Position numbers and translations under genes: made by a program
Notes under the pieces: model-generated
The model's input: only the letters and a program-made list of their open reading frames with translations
The model's database searches: none
What the model was told of the DNA's origin: nothing
Shown here: positions 1-8,378 of the stretch, piece after piece
Position numbering within the stretch: position 1 is the first letter of the stretch
Layout: the number at the start of each line of letters is the position of its first letter
Assembly: GCF_003955665.1 (NCBI RefSeq)
Contig: NZ_RXHU01000066.1
Coordinates: forward strand, 62,001 to 126,000
Direction of reading: 5' to 3'
Length of the DNA stretch: 64,000 bases
DNA from: Paenibacillus whitsoniae
GTDB lineage: Bacteria; Bacillota; Bacilli; Paenibacillales; NBRC-103111

Positions 1-1
1 A

Positions 2-184
2 AAACCGTCTGATTATGATGGAGTGAACATTCTGAAGGAGCCGATCACGCATGTCGGCATCTACTTGGGGAACGGCGAAATGCTGCATACGTACTCGGTG
101 GAATCCGGCGGCGTGCGCATCGATACGATTGCAGGGAAGCAGTGGGAGAATCGTTTTTTATACGGCGGATCGGTTTTACGCTAA
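2..184 (+). CDS. NlpC/P60 family peptidase, C-terminal end (partial)
   Basis: The frame is already open at the window edge and stops at 182-184, leaving 60 residues. It contains HVGIYLGNGEMLH followed by a GGVRID stretch. This is how the C-terminal half of NlpC/P60 cysteine peptidases looks: the first His of this motif is the catalytic partner of a Cys that would lie upstream of the window. The family cuts D-gamma-glutamyl-diaminopimelate links in peptidoglycan outside the cell. The N-terminus, any signal peptide and any binding domains are not visible. The gene is followed by a hairpin at 226-258, so it probably ends its transcript there. Confidence 0.8.
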   Translation, partial: KPSDYDGVNILKEPITHVGIYLGNGEMLHTYSVESGGVRIDTIAGKQWENRFLYGGSVLR

Positions 185-225
185 CTTGATGGTTCGATCA
201 GCGCAGGTTTGCCATATACTATAGA

Positions 226-258
226 AAGAGGCGGGTGCAGCCTTTGCATCCGCCTCTT
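226..258 (+). terminator. Hairpin after the NlpC/P60 gene
   Basis: AAGAGGCGGGTGCA pairs with TGCATCCGCCTCTT over 14 bp with one G:T pair and a five-base loop. No strong T-run follows, so termination is likely but not certain. Confidence 0.55.
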
Positions 259-298
259 GCTCATCCATTGACTCTATAGAGAAAGGGAGCGCCTATCT

Positions 299-892
299 TT
301 GAAACCAGCGACGATGGACCAACCTCTGGAATTCAGGAACACGACGGAAAGTGGGCTTAACCTGGACACGGTGCATGAGCGCATTTTGCATTTTATGCGA
401 CTTGACCCGGCAGCGACGTATAAATTCATTATCGGAACGGATTGTCAGGTACATCCAGGTCATACGAAGTTTATCACGGGTGTTGTTATCCAGCGGATGG
501 GGAGAGGAGCGTGGGCATGCTATCGTCAATATGTCGTGCCTCGCGCGATGCATTCCATTAAGGAGAAGCTTTCAATGGAAACTGCGCTGAGTGAAGAGAT
601 TGCGATGTTTTTTGATGAGTCGAAACGGCAGGATATGGAAAATGTAATACTTCCTCATCTTTATCAAGGTGCGACCTTCGATATGTTCATTCACATCGAT
701 GCCGGCGATGATGCGGACAAGAACCGGACGGCCAAATTCGTCCAGGAAATGGTTAGACGTGTCGAATCCGTCGGCATGGTGCCGGTGATCAAGCCGGATT
801 GCTACGTGGCATCGGCTTATGCCAACCGGTTTTCCAAGAAGCCGGTACGACTGCATTATGAGGAGCGAGATCGGATGGATGGAAGCTTATAG
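299..892 (+). CDS. ykuK: YkuK family RNase H-like protein (DUF458)
   Basis: This 197-residue protein matches the YkuK/DUF458 family in length and sequence character. It has the early FIIGTDCQVHPGHTKF block and the late DMFIHIDAGDD and MVPVIKPDCYVASAYANR blocks, whose acidic residues sit where an RNase H-like fold would hold metal. The biochemical role of YkuK is not established. The start is TTG at 299 behind GAAAGGGAG. An ATG at 314 is possible but has a poorer ribosome site. A large nested terminator follows at 906-960. Confidence 0.8.
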   Translation: MKPATMDQPLEFRNTTESGLNLDTVHERILHFMRLDPAATYKFIIGTDCQVHPGHTKFITGVVIQRMGRGAWACYRQYVVPRAMHSIKEKLSMETALSEEIAMFFDESKRQDMENVILPHLYQGATFDMFIHIDAGDDADKNRTAKFVQEMVRRVESVGMVPVIKPDCYVASAYANRFSKKPVRLHYEERDRMDGSL

Positions 893-905
893 CAGCCTTG
901 GGAGG

Positions 906-960
906 ACCGTCGGCCCGGCAGGTGGAACGGAACCTGCGAGCTGACGGTTTTGTTTCTTTT
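906..960 (+). terminator. Nested-stem terminator after ykuK
   Basis: The outer stem ACCGTCGGC/GCTGACGGT encloses an inner GCAGGT/ACCTGC stem and is followed by TTTTGTTTCTTTTT, a good Rho-independent terminator. Confidence 0.85.
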
Positions 961-1039
961 TCAGCTTAGCCGGAAAGAAGGGTTTCCCTTCCTTAGCAGC
1001 GAAATAATGCAGAGTAAGTTGGTACATGGGGGGATTGAC

Positions 1040-1546
1040 ATGAGCAAGACGTTTATTATTGAAGCCGTGATGCTGGCGGTGCACGGACAGCTGATGTTGC
1101 CCGCGAAGCCGGTCACGTACGTAATTCCGTATACGACGATACAAGAATTATATGAATTGCAAACGAGTACGGTGCCGATTATGATGGACGAAGAAGATGA
1201 CGGGTTCGTCAAAACCTTGATTACCGAGCTCATTCAGTTCTTTGAGGAACCGTTCAATAAGAAAAAAATCGAGAAAGCGCTCACCATGCCCTGGGGCAAA
1301 AGTCCGCCGCTGCCGATTAACGATAATGTTACGCTTTGTATCGTGAACAGTATTGACAACGAGGCGTATGGCGAGCTGTTCGATCCGATTGAGACCGAGC
1401 TGATTATGGCGGGGATCCGGGAGAAGGCGGTGCTGCTAACCGACCAGCTGGATTTTATCGACCGTGTCATTAATGGCGGAGTGCCGGTGGAGACGGTGGA
1501 CGTCGAGGATTTCGACTTTATTCTGGACGACGATCTTCAAGTGTAA
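1040..1546 (+). CDS. Conserved hypothetical protein, 168 aa
   Basis: The ATG at 1040 follows GGGGGG with good spacing; the open frame extends to 950 but has no ribosome site there. The protein is soluble and very acidic at its C-terminus (repeated D/E around VDVEDFDFILDDD). I see no catalytic motif. Similar-looking Paenibacillus proteins have sometimes been labelled ADP-heptose synthase, but nothing here supports a nucleotidyltransferase or kinase, so I leave the function open. It sits 17 bp upstream of a phosphotransferase gene and may be cotranscribed with it. Confidence 0.7.
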   Translation: MSKTFIIEAVMLAVHGQLMLPAKPVTYVIPYTTIQELYELQTSTVPIMMDEEDDGFVKTLITELIQFFEEPFNKKKIEKALTMPWGKSPPLPINDNVTLCIVNSIDNEAYGELFDPIETELIMAGIREKAVLLTDQLDFIDRVINGGVPVETVDVEDFDFILDDDLQV

Positions 1547-1563
1547 AAGGAGTGGAGCTGCCG

Positions 1564-2586
1564 ATGACGACGAAGCATAACTTGGACATGCTACTGAATG
1601 AACTGCCTGCATTTTGGTTCCCGCAGCGGACGTGGACGCTGCGCGAAGGTGTCGGCGGGATGAACAATACGACGCGCTTTGTGGAAGTAGACGGAGCGAC
1701 CTATGTGCTCCGGCTGTATGAGACACACCGCGATAGGAACAAAATCGCGTTCGAGCACCGCGTGCTGCTGGAGCTGGGAAGACAGCAGCACGCGCTGGAT
1801 TTCGCCATTCCTCAGCCGCTGAAGCGGCCGAATGGCGAGACGATGGTGACGCTGCCCGGCGGGAAGCTGGCGGCGCTGTTCACCTATACCGAAGGCGAGA
1901 ACCCGGGTGCCTTCGCGTTATCCCAACTGCCGTACATCGGCAAGGCGGTCGGGCAGTTATCCGCTGCGCTCAGCCGGATCGAACTGGATGTGAAGCCGGA
2001 ATATGCGCCGTATTACGAAATCGAGCAGATTCACCCGCGCTGTACGCCGGATGCCATCCGGGCGTTTTGTGAGCAGCCGCCTGGGCCGTTTGCGAAGCAA
2101 AAGGGGGAGTTGGCGTATATTTTTGCCCGATACATGGCGATTTACGAAGCGATTCCGTTCATTCGCAGCTTGCCGCATCAGCTCGTACACGGCGATATTA
2201 ACGGCTCGAACATGCTGATCGACGAGGAAGGGCAGTTAGCAGCGATCTTGGATTTTGAATTTGTGACACGCGATGTGAGGGTGATGGAACTGGCGGTGTG
2301 CTTGTCCGATCTGATCGATCCGAGCCGCAGCGAGTCCGAACTGCGTCATCAATGCGATGCGTTCTGCGCCGGCTACCGCCAGCATATTCAGCTGTCGCAT
2401 GCGGAGATGCGCGTGCTGCCGCTGCTCATTGAGCTGCGCCGCCTCGACGTGTTCATTCATTTCCTCGGCCGGTATTTGGACCAGGTCGATTCGCAGGCCG
2501 TTCTCATCGATATTATACAAAGTACGCACGAGAAGACGAAATGGCTGCAGCTCCATGGCGCAAGGCTGTTGTTTGCGCATCAATAA
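1564..2586 (+). CDS. Aminoglycoside/homoserine-kinase-like phosphotransferase
   Basis: A 340-residue protein with the APH/choline-kinase fold signature: LVHGDINGSNMLID (catalytic Asp in HGD, metal Asn) around residue 215, then ILDFEF (metal-binding Asp) about 20 residues later. The N-lobe has the EGVGGMNNTTRFV nucleotide-loop region and a YVLRLY strand where the ATP-binding Lys is replaced by Arg. These features fit the broad phosphotransferase family that also includes homoserine kinase type II and spore-related YutH-like proteins. The substrate cannot be read from sequence. The ATG at 1564 is preferred over a GTG at 1552 that lies within the Shine-Dalgarno run. Confidence 0.75.
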   Translation: MTTKHNLDMLLNELPAFWFPQRTWTLREGVGGMNNTTRFVEVDGATYVLRLYETHRDRNKIAFEHRVLLELGRQQHALDFAIPQPLKRPNGETMVTLPGGKLAALFTYTEGENPGAFALSQLPYIGKAVGQLSAALSRIELDVKPEYAPYYEIEQIHPRCTPDAIRAFCEQPPGPFAKQKGELAYIFARYMAIYEAIPFIRSLPHQLVHGDINGSNMLIDEEGQLAAILDFEFVTRDVRVMELAVCLSDLIDPSRSESELRHQCDAFCAGYRQHIQLSHAEMRVLPLLIELRRLDVFIHFLGRYLDQVDSQAVLIDIIQSTHEKTKWLQLHGARLLFAHQ

Positions 2587-2656
2587 GGGCGACTACTAAC
2601 CTTGACGTAAGTAAGACACGTTTTTTTCAGTTCTTCCGCTGCTCGAACGGTTCACG

Positions 2657-2830
2657 TATACTGGACTTAGAAAACTGAGACTAGCAACTGGGTATACCCC
2701 TGATAAACGGCTTCGCCGACCTTCTAAGACGGAGCGTTTACTGATGACATAGCGCCACTTCGAGGGCATACTATCGGATATGCTGAGTACAGTTTTCGAA
2801 TTGAATTATTCCGAGGAGGAAGAAGTAGAC
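2657..2830 (+). promoter_or_regulatory. Long palindrome-rich leader before the aldo/keto reductase gene
   Basis: A TATACT hexamer at 2657-2662 could be a -10 box with a poor -35. Between it and the ATG at 2831 lie a perfect palindrome GGGTATACCC (2690-2699), a TAAACG/CGTTTA arm pair spanning about 2704-2740, and a GCATA-N8-TATGC hairpin (2766-2783). The 244-base gap has no convincing gene. The structure could be a regulatory leader, but I do not recognise a known riboswitch class. Confidence 0.35.
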
Positions 2831-3823
2831 ATGGTATATCAAGCAAGCGCAACGCGTTATGCGGAAATGAAATATAATCGCTCAGGCCGCTCCGGGCTGA
2901 AGCTGCCGGCGATTTCTTTGGGGATGTGGCACAATTTCGGCGGACTCGATCTGCACGAGAACGGCAGAGCCATGCTGCTGCGTTCGTTCGATTTGGGGAT
3001 TACGCATTTTGATCTGGCGAATAACTATGGGCCGCCTCCTGGTTCTGCGGAAGAGCTGATGGGCCGCGTGTTGAAGAGCGATCTGGCCGCGTACCGCGAT
3101 GAATTGATCATCTCGACCAAAGCGGGCTATTACATGTGGGAAGGGCCGTACGGCGAATGGGGCTCCCGCAAGTATCTGATTTCCTCGCTGGATCAAAGCT
3201 TGAAGCGGATGGGGCTCGAGTATGTCGATATTTTCTACTCCCACAGACCGGATCCGAACACGCCGTTTGAAGAAACGATGCAGGCGCTGGACAGCATTGT
3301 GCGCTCCGGCAAAGCGCTCTACGTGGGCTTGTCCAACTACACGGCTGAGCAAACGAAGGAAGCGGCTTCGATTCTGAAAAGCCTCGGCACGCCGCTGCTC
3401 ATCCACCAACCGTCTTACAGCATGTTCAACCGCTGGATCGAAGACGGCTTGCAGGATGTGCTGGACGACTTCGGTGCCGGCAGCATCGCGTTCTGTCCGT
3501 TGGCGCAAGGCCTGCTGACGAACAAATACGTGAGCGGCATCCCGACGGATTCCCGCGCAGCGGGCAAGAGCGCCTTCCTGAACACGAAGGACATCACGGA
3601 AGAGAAGCTGAACCAGATTCGCCAGCTGAACGAGATCGCGGTTTCCCGCGGCCAAAGCCTCGCGCAGATGGCGCTTGCTTGGGTGCTGCGCGGCGGCCGT
3701 GTGACGTCGGCCTTGATCGGCGCAAGCCGCGTGTCGCAGATCGAAGAGAACGTGGCGGCGCTGAAAAATCTCGAGTTTTCCTCGGAAGAGCTCGACCGTA
3801 TAGAAAAAATCCTGAAGAAATAA
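2831..3823 (+). CDS. Aldo/keto reductase (YghZ/Gpr-like)
   Basis: The 330-residue NADPH-dependent aldo/keto reductase has the Kv-beta/YghZ subgroup features: GLKLPAISLGMW near the N-terminus, FDLANNYGPPPGSAEE with the catalytic Tyr and preceding Asp, the STKAGYYMWEGPYG block, YVDIFYSHRPDP with the catalytic His, and the NADP-binding end VTSALIGASRVSQIEEN. YghZ-type enzymes reduce L-glyceraldehyde 3-phosphate and methylglyoxal. The ATG at 2831 has GAGGAGG eight to ten bases upstream; an in-frame ATG at 2780 lacks a ribosome site. It converges tail to tail with xerS, with only three bases between the stop codons. Confidence 0.88.
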   Translation: MVYQASATRYAEMKYNRSGRSGLKLPAISLGMWHNFGGLDLHENGRAMLLRSFDLGITHFDLANNYGPPPGSAEELMGRVLKSDLAAYRDELIISTKAGYYMWEGPYGEWGSRKYLISSLDQSLKRMGLEYVDIFYSHRPDPNTPFEETMQALDSIVRSGKALYVGLSNYTAEQTKEAASILKSLGTPLLIHQPSYSMFNRWIEDGLQDVLDDFGAGSIAFCPLAQGLLTNKYVSGIPTDSRAAGKSAFLNTKDITEEKLNQIRQLNEIAVSRGQSLAQMALAWVLRGGRVTSALIGASRVSQIEENVAALKNLEFSSEELDRIEKILKK

Positions 3824-3826
3824 TCC

Positions 3827-4909
3827 TCAGGATTCCGCTCTTTTATCAATCGCTTCAGACATCGTCTTGTCGGTGAGATGCGCGTAGATTTGCGTCGTCT
3901 CCGGCGAGGCGTGGCCGAGCTGCTCTTGCGTTTTGTACAGATCATTCTGCAAATAATAATCGGTTGCGAACGAGTGTCGCAGTTTATGCACCGACAAGTA
4001 CGGCTTGCCGAAGCGCTTCGCGTACTTGACGACTAATTCCTGGATCGCACGTTTCGTGATCCGCTCGCCTTCTTTCTTGCCATTTGCGATGGCCAAGAAG
4101 AGGGCTTTTTCTTTTTTCGCAGGCTTGTAGCGGGTGGAGCGAATGGCTAAGTACTCGGTCAGCATTTCGACAGCTTCGTTCCGGAAATAAACGGGCGTCT
4201 TGAAGCTTTCGTCGTTGTTCCCTTTGCGGTAGACGTAAACGAGCTTCTTTTTCAGATCAATGTCGTCGACATTCATATTGTACACTTCGGACACGCGCAG
4301 GCCGGAATTGAGAATCAGCGTCACGAGGCAGGCGTCCCGGATTTTATTGAGCTCGTAGGCATACAGCGCCTGCTTGTTCGTTGCAATATCGTGTTCGTAC
4401 GCTTCCCGCACGTAGTAAATAAACTCCGTAATTTCTTCCTCTTGCAGCAGTTTGCCTTCCAGCTTGGCCGCGATGTCCTTCGGCTTGGAGGCGCGCTTGA
4501 TTTCCACCTTCGCCATGACATTGCGCTTCAGCAGCGGATAAAAGTTCTCGTCCTCAGCGATTTGACTCAAGTAGTGGAACAAGGAGCGAAGGGCGGACAG
4601 CTTGCGGTTGATCGTCGTTTTACCATTACCTTGTCCTTTACGGGTTGCGAGGAACATGCGAAAATTGCTTATGCTCTCCATATAGAGCGTCTCCAGATCG
4701 AGCAGCGTCACTTCTTTGATGGAGGCGGCGGTCGACAGCCCTTCGGCGATCAGCCAGCCCAGAAATATCTCATAATCGCGTACATATTCGAGCAAGGACG
4801 AAGGGGATAGATCCGGAAGTTTGTAGTTAATAAATTGCTCGATAAACCAAGGCATGGTCGGAATTCGTTTGTCGAGTTCCTGGCGGTCTTTGATTTTAAT
4901 GATATTCAT
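3827..4909 (-). CDS. xerS: Tyrosine recombinase XerS
   Basis: The 360 residues match single-protein XerS recombinases in length and layout. An N-terminal SAM-like core-binding domain (about residues 15-125) precedes the catalytic domain. Catalytic residues visible are Arg in LNSGLRVSEVYN, the HKLRHSFAT box (His and Arg), LGHASPETTQIYAH with the second His and the nucleophile Tyr. XerS resolves chromosome dimers at difSL in streptococci and occurs in many Bacillales. I see no dif-like site in the window. Start ATG with GGAGAG just upstream. It is divergent from sigV. Confidence 0.92.
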   Translation of the reverse strand: MNIIKIKDRQELDKRIPTMPWFIEQFINYKLPDLSPSSLLEYVRDYEIFLGWLIAEGLSTAASIKEVTLLDLETLYMESISNFRMFLATRKGQGNGKTTINRKLSALRSLFHYLSQIAEDENFYPLLKRNVMAKVEIKRASKPKDIAAKLEGKLLQEEEITEFIYYVREAYEHDIATNKQALYAYELNKIRDACLVTLILNSGLRVSEVYNMNVDDIDLKKKLVYVYRKGNNDESFKTPVYFRNEAVEMLTEYLAIRSTRYKPAKKEKALFLAIANGKKEGERITKRAIQELVVKYAKRFGKPYLSVHKLRHSFATDYYLQNDLYKTQEQLGHASPETTQIYAHLTDKTMSEAIDKRAES

Positions 4910-4970
4910 GATCGTCTCTCCTCCCAGTTTTCAGTATAGCAGTGCATGGTCAAAATTGGTAGAAAAGCGC

Positions 4971-4996
4971 CAAACTATTCTGCGCCTTCGTACGTC
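4971..4996 (+). promoter_or_regulatory. Candidate ECF-type promoter for sigV
   Basis: CAAAC at 4971-4975 and CGTC at 4993-4996 are separated by 17 bases, resembling the AAC-N16/17-CGTC pattern of ECF sigma promoters, which are usually autoregulated. The -35 is not perfect, so this is a weak call. Confidence 0.35.
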
Positions 4997-5055
4997 TTAC
5001 CTGCAGGACTACAGATCTTAATGAACGTTGGACGGTAAAAGGAGCGTTATCCGAT

Positions 5056-5562
5056 ATGGCAATCAATCCGAAATTGGAGAGTCAGCTTATCGCTTGCATT
5101 ACGGAGCATCAAGAGAATGTATACCGGCTTGCGTACAGCTATGTAAAAAATCAAGAAGATGCCCTGGACGTCGTCCAGGAGGCGATTCAGAAGGCTTTTG
5201 CCGCTGCCGGCTCGCTGAAAAACACAACCTCGCTCAAAAGTTGGTTTTATCGCATTGTGATCAATTCCGCGCTGGATTGCTTGCGGAAGAAGAAGAAAGT
5301 ACACATTGTCGACGACAAGGCCATGGAGTTGATCGCCTCAGGCAGCGAAGACGCTTATGCGGACATTGATCTGGAGCGGGCGCTCGACGACTTGCCGGAT
5401 ATGTACCGGAGCGTGATTACTCTGCGGTACTTTGAGGATTTGAAGATCGAAGAGATCGCCGACGTGTTGAAAGAGAATACGAATACGATCAAGACGAGGC
5501 TGTATCAGGCTCTGAAGCTGCTCAAGATCCGCATGAACGATGATGCGCTGGTGGAGGTATAA
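5056..5562 (+). CDS. sigV: ECF RNA polymerase sigma factor, SigV-like
   Basis: The 168-residue protein has sigma region 2 (YRLAYSYVKNQEDALDVVQE, then SLKSWFYRIVINSALD) and region 4 (LPDMYRSVITLRYFEDLKIEEIAD). It closely follows the pattern of B. subtilis SigV, including the KNQEDALD and ENTNTIKTRLYQALK segments. SigV responds to lysozyme through its anti-sigma factor RsiV. The gene is three bases upstream of an rsiV-like gene, so the two form an operon. AAAAGGAG precedes the ATG. Confidence 0.88.
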   Translation: MAINPKLESQLIACITEHQENVYRLAYSYVKNQEDALDVVQEAIQKAFAAAGSLKNTTSLKSWFYRIVINSALDCLRKKKKVHIVDDKAMELIASGSEDAYADIDLERALDDLPDMYRSVITLRYFEDLKIEEIADVLKENTNTIKTRLYQALKLLKIRMNDDALVEV

Positions 5563-5565
5563 CCG

Positions 5566-6453
5566 ATGGAAGAGAAAATGGAGAAGATGAAACAAAACTA
5601 TATGGATATTCCGATCCCTCAAGAACTGAACTTTGTCGTGCAACAGGCGATTCGTAAGCATAGACCAAAGCGCAGCGGACGCAAATGGGCGGCGGGCGCA
5701 GCCGCGGCGGCATTGGTTTTCGTGGCAGGCTTGAATACGAGTCAGGCGTTTGCCGATACGCTCTCGGAAGTGCCTGTGCTTGGCGAGCTCGTAAAAGTGC
5801 TGACGTTCCGAACGTATCATTACGAGGATAAGGGCTTTCAAGCGAATGTCGAGGTGCCGGCGATCACGAATTTGGATAATAAAGAGCTGCAGGAATCGCT
5901 TAATAGCAAGTATCTGGAGGAGAGTAAACAGCTGTACACTTCGTTCATGGCCGATATGGAGAAAATCAAAGCGGAGCATCCCGATGCGCATATGGGGGTA
6001 GACAGCGGCTTTGTCGTGAAGACGGATAATGAGCAGATATTGTCGGTCGGACGTTATGTGGTCAATATTGCGGGGTCTTCCTCAACGACGTTCCAGTACG
6101 ACACCATTGATAAGAAGAATCAACTGTTGATTACGCTCCCAAGCTTGTTTAAGGATGATCGTTACATTGAGTTGATCACCGCCAACATCAAGGAACAGAT
6201 GCTTCAGCGGATGAAAGATCAGCCGGGCAACATCTATTGGGTGGAAGGCGGGTCTCAGCAAGTTCCCAACATGGAGCTGTTCAAGTCCATCAAAAGAGAC
6301 CAAACGTTCTACATCAATCCCCAGGGCAAGCTTGTGATCGTGTTCCAGAAATATGAGGTCGGTCCCGGCGTGATGGGCGTTCCGGAATTCGTCATTCCGA
6401 CGTCGGTGATCCAAGATGACCTCAGCACGCACGCTTACTTGACTTCGGAGTAG
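5566..6453 (+). CDS. rsiV: Anti-sigma factor, RsiV-like (DUF3298)
   Basis: The 295-residue protein has a short cytoplasmic N-terminus (about 1-45) expected to hold the sigma factor, one membrane segment around residues 46-66 (AAGAAAAALVFVAGLN), and an extracellular DUF3298-type region with the FQYDTIDKKNQLLITLPSLF and FYINPQGKLVIVFQKYEVGP blocks. This matches RsiV, which binds lysozyme directly and is then cut by signal peptidase and RasP to release SigV. The usual partner oatA is not adjacent in this window. Confidence 0.85.
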   Translation: MEEKMEKMKQNYMDIPIPQELNFVVQQAIRKHRPKRSGRKWAAGAAAAALVFVAGLNTSQAFADTLSEVPVLGELVKVLTFRTYHYEDKGFQANVEVPAITNLDNKELQESLNSKYLEESKQLYTSFMADMEKIKAEHPDAHMGVDSGFVVKTDNEQILSVGRYVVNIAGSSSTTFQYDTIDKKNQLLITLPSLFKDDRYIELITANIKEQMLQRMKDQPGNIYWVEGGSQQVPNMELFKSIKRDQTFYINPQGKLVIVFQKYEVGPGVMGVPEFVIPTSVIQDDLSTHAYLTSE

Positions 6454-6541
6454 CTAGCATCTTGCACAAAATCTTGCATAAAATGCCAATCGGATACTCA
6501 CATTAAGCAGGAAGTTACATTTTCTTCCGGAGGGATCCGAT

Positions 6542-6799
6542 ATGCAGCAGCAGGACCAACAAGGCAATGGGCAAGATTCGCAAGGCTTTGAACGCATAAA
6601 AGAAGCCGCTCACAAGGCGGAGCAAGCGGCGGAACAAACGCTGCAAATGGCCCAGCAAATTTATTCGCAAGCAACGGAAGCCGCGCTGAGCGCAGCGGAG
6701 CAGCAGCTCGAGGAGCTGCAAGGGCAAATCAAGCAGGCTCGGCAGAAAACCGAGGATTTGAAGCAGGAGCTACAAGATTCCAAGCAGCAGCAACAATGA
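6542..6799 (+). CDS. Small Gln-rich coiled-coil protein
   Basis: An 85-residue hydrophilic protein almost entirely of A, E, Q and K with heptad-like repeats (AAEQQLEELQGQIKQA) and a Q-rich tail. It has no signal peptide or membrane segment. GGAGGG precedes the ATG. It is 88 bases after rsiV on the same strand, so it may belong to the SigV regulon, although no extra promoter is obvious. Function unknown. Confidence 0.65.
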   Translation: MQQQDQQGNGQDSQGFERIKEAAHKAEQAAEQTLQMAQQIYSQATEAALSAAEQQLEELQGQIKQARQKTEDLKQELQDSKQQQQ

Positions 6800-6863
6800 G
6801 TGGACCAGGAGCCGCTTGCCGCAGGGCAGGCGGTTTCTTGTGCTTTGGGGACGCCGAAATGGT

Positions 6864-6892
6864 GAAAAAGCTGCCGGGAAATCCCGGCAGCC
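6864..6892 (-). terminator. Terminator of the small membrane protein gene
   Basis: GCTGCCGGGA and TCCCGGCAGC form a perfect 10-bp stem with a two-base loop. On the minus strand it is followed by TTTTT, so it ends transcripts of the gene at 6921-7205. Confidence 0.85.
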
Positions 6893-6920
6893 AAGGGCAG
6901 GTGCTGAAGGCGTTTGCAGC

Positions 6921-7205
6921 TTACTTTTTAACGAATCCCATAGCATACTTGAGTACGACACCTAGAGCACCGATATAGTACGCAATTTTCACGATAAAAT
7001 CGGTGTGGTCCAGCGGCATCAGGTTGACGAGCAGGAAGAGCGGGAACACGTAGTAGAGCAAGTCTTGCAAGTAAGACAGAATCATAGCGGAAGAGAATGT
7101 GCCGGCCGACATCGATTTGAACAAATCAACGACGAAGCTAATACCCATTACCGCCAAGACAAGCCACATTGCGTAAAGCATTAATCCGGAAAGGGCAAAT
7201 GTCAT
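6921..7205 (-). CDS. Small membrane protein, 94 aa
   Basis: Almost the whole protein is hydrophobic. Three membrane segments are visible (about residues 7-27, 42-63 and 72-90), with the short loop MPLDHTDF between the last two. GGAGGTG sits ideally before the ATG and a strong terminator follows, so it is a real single-gene unit. I do not recognise the family and see no catalytic residues. Confidence 0.75.
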   Translation of the reverse strand: MTFALSGLMLYAMWLVLAVMGISFVVDLFKSMSAGTFSSAMILSYLQDLLYYVFPLFLLVNLMPLDHTDFIVKIAYYIGALGVVLKYAMGFVKK

Positions 7206-7310
7206 TGTGATTCACCTCCACGCAAGGAAGATTTGCTTCCACTGTATCTTATGCAGCGAGGTGACAAGTTGTACTGGGCAACTGTGGAACTGCCGTACAG
7301 GCTTTGCAGA

Positions 7311-8177
7311 TCAGGTGTGAACCGTATTGCGGAATATTTGCGGCGCAACGCCGACGTACTTTTTGAAAATACGCGAAAAGTAGAACACGTCTTGGTAACC
7401 GAGTTCGAGGGCAATTTCTTTGACGGCTTTGTCTGTATTGAGCAAAATGTTTTTGGCTTCGGCCATTTTCATCCGATGGATATAGGTTCCGAGCGGGTAG
7501 CCGGAGTAATCGTTCACAATGCGGCGCAAGGTGGAGACCGAAATATGGTGCCGCTTGGCAAACTCACGCGCGTCAAACGACTGGTAGATGGCATGGTTCA
7601 GCTCCTCGATGAGCTTGATGACTTGCTGGGCTTTGGTCGGCGATTCCGTGGTGGCTTCCGCGCGCAGCATGAATTCGAAGATCAGTGACTCCACCAGCAG
7701 GGAAGCCCGATCAATATTGGCGGGGCTGCCGCTTTCCATCAGTTGAAAAATCAGCTCGATCCGCCCGATTTGGGAGCCGTCTTCTTTACCTACGAAGGTG
7801 ACGCGGTCGGCATCCGTAATCCAGCTCTGGAGCCACTCGTTGATCCGGTTGCCCTCGAACGAGAAATAATACTCGTCCCAATAGCCGCCGGGGTTGGGGC
7901 CATACTCGTATTCGGCACCAGGTCTGAAAAAAAACAGCGACCCGCTTTCCACGTGCTGCACGGGGCCTTGATTGATGCGGAAAACGCCGCTGCCGCCGGC
8001 AATGTATACCGCAGCCCACTTCTCAAAGGAAGCGTGCGTCCGATAATGGATGCGTCCAGGCAAATGGCCGACGCTATAAATAATGAGCGATTGCAGCTTT
8101 AATTTGCTGGCATCGATCGGGATCGTAATGAGGCGTAGCGGATATGGGCTAATCGTATTATCCATGATTCTGGGCAT
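7311..8177 (-). CDS. AraC family transcriptional regulator
   Basis: The 288-residue regulator has an N-terminal cupin-like sensor (GHLPGRIHYRTHASFEKWAA, then SGSLFFFRPGAEYEYGP) and a C-terminal pair of helix-turn-helix motifs, the second being VKEIALELGYQDVFYFSRIF, the AraC/XylS hallmark. Regulators with this sensor often respond to sugars. The ATG at 8177 follows GGAAGGA by nine bases; the open frame upstream lacks a ribosome site. It is divergent from the thrS T-box region, and the small membrane protein gene lies downstream on the same strand. Its target is unknown. Confidence 0.88.
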   Translation of the reverse strand: MPRIMDNTISPYPLRLITIPIDASKLKLQSLIIYSVGHLPGRIHYRTHASFEKWAAVYIAGGSGVFRINQGPVQHVESGSLFFFRPGAEYEYGPNPGGYWDEYYFSFEGNRINEWLQSWITDADRVTFVGKEDGSQIGRIELIFQLMESGSPANIDRASLLVESLIFEFMLRAEATTESPTKAQQVIKLIEELNHAIYQSFDAREFAKRHHISVSTLRRIVNDYSGYPLGTYIHRMKMAEAKNILLNTDKAVKEIALELGYQDVFYFSRIFKKYVGVAPQIFRNTVHT

Positions 8178-8342
8178 CGTGTACATTCCTTCCAAAATGG
8201 CCGTTATGCTGCACTGAGGGAAATTAATCGCATTAACTTTCTTTGAGTTCATTATAAAGGACAGTTTGCGATGGCGAAAGACGGCCATGCGTATTTTCTT
8301 TGCCCGAAAGAGAGAGTGAATCCGTTATAACGATTCTTTCCC

Positions 8343-8372
8343 TTGAAAAAGCACGTATACATCTTGTAACAT
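8343..8372 (+). promoter_or_regulatory. Candidate sigma-A promoter for the thrS leader
   Basis: TTGAAA (8343-8348) and TAACAT (8367-8372) are 18 bases apart and lie at the expected distance upstream of the T-box leader. Confidence 0.4.
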
Positions 8373-8378
8373 AAAGCA

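Noticed and set aside
2882-3655. A 257-codon open frame antisense to the aldo/keto reductase
   Set aside because: Shadow frame, rich in Arg, His and Gln, typical of reversed coding sequence.
3827-4909. XerS gene as part of an integrative element
   Set aside because: The protein matches chromosomal XerS rather than phage or ICE integrases, and no attachment repeats, excisionase or conjugation genes are nearby.
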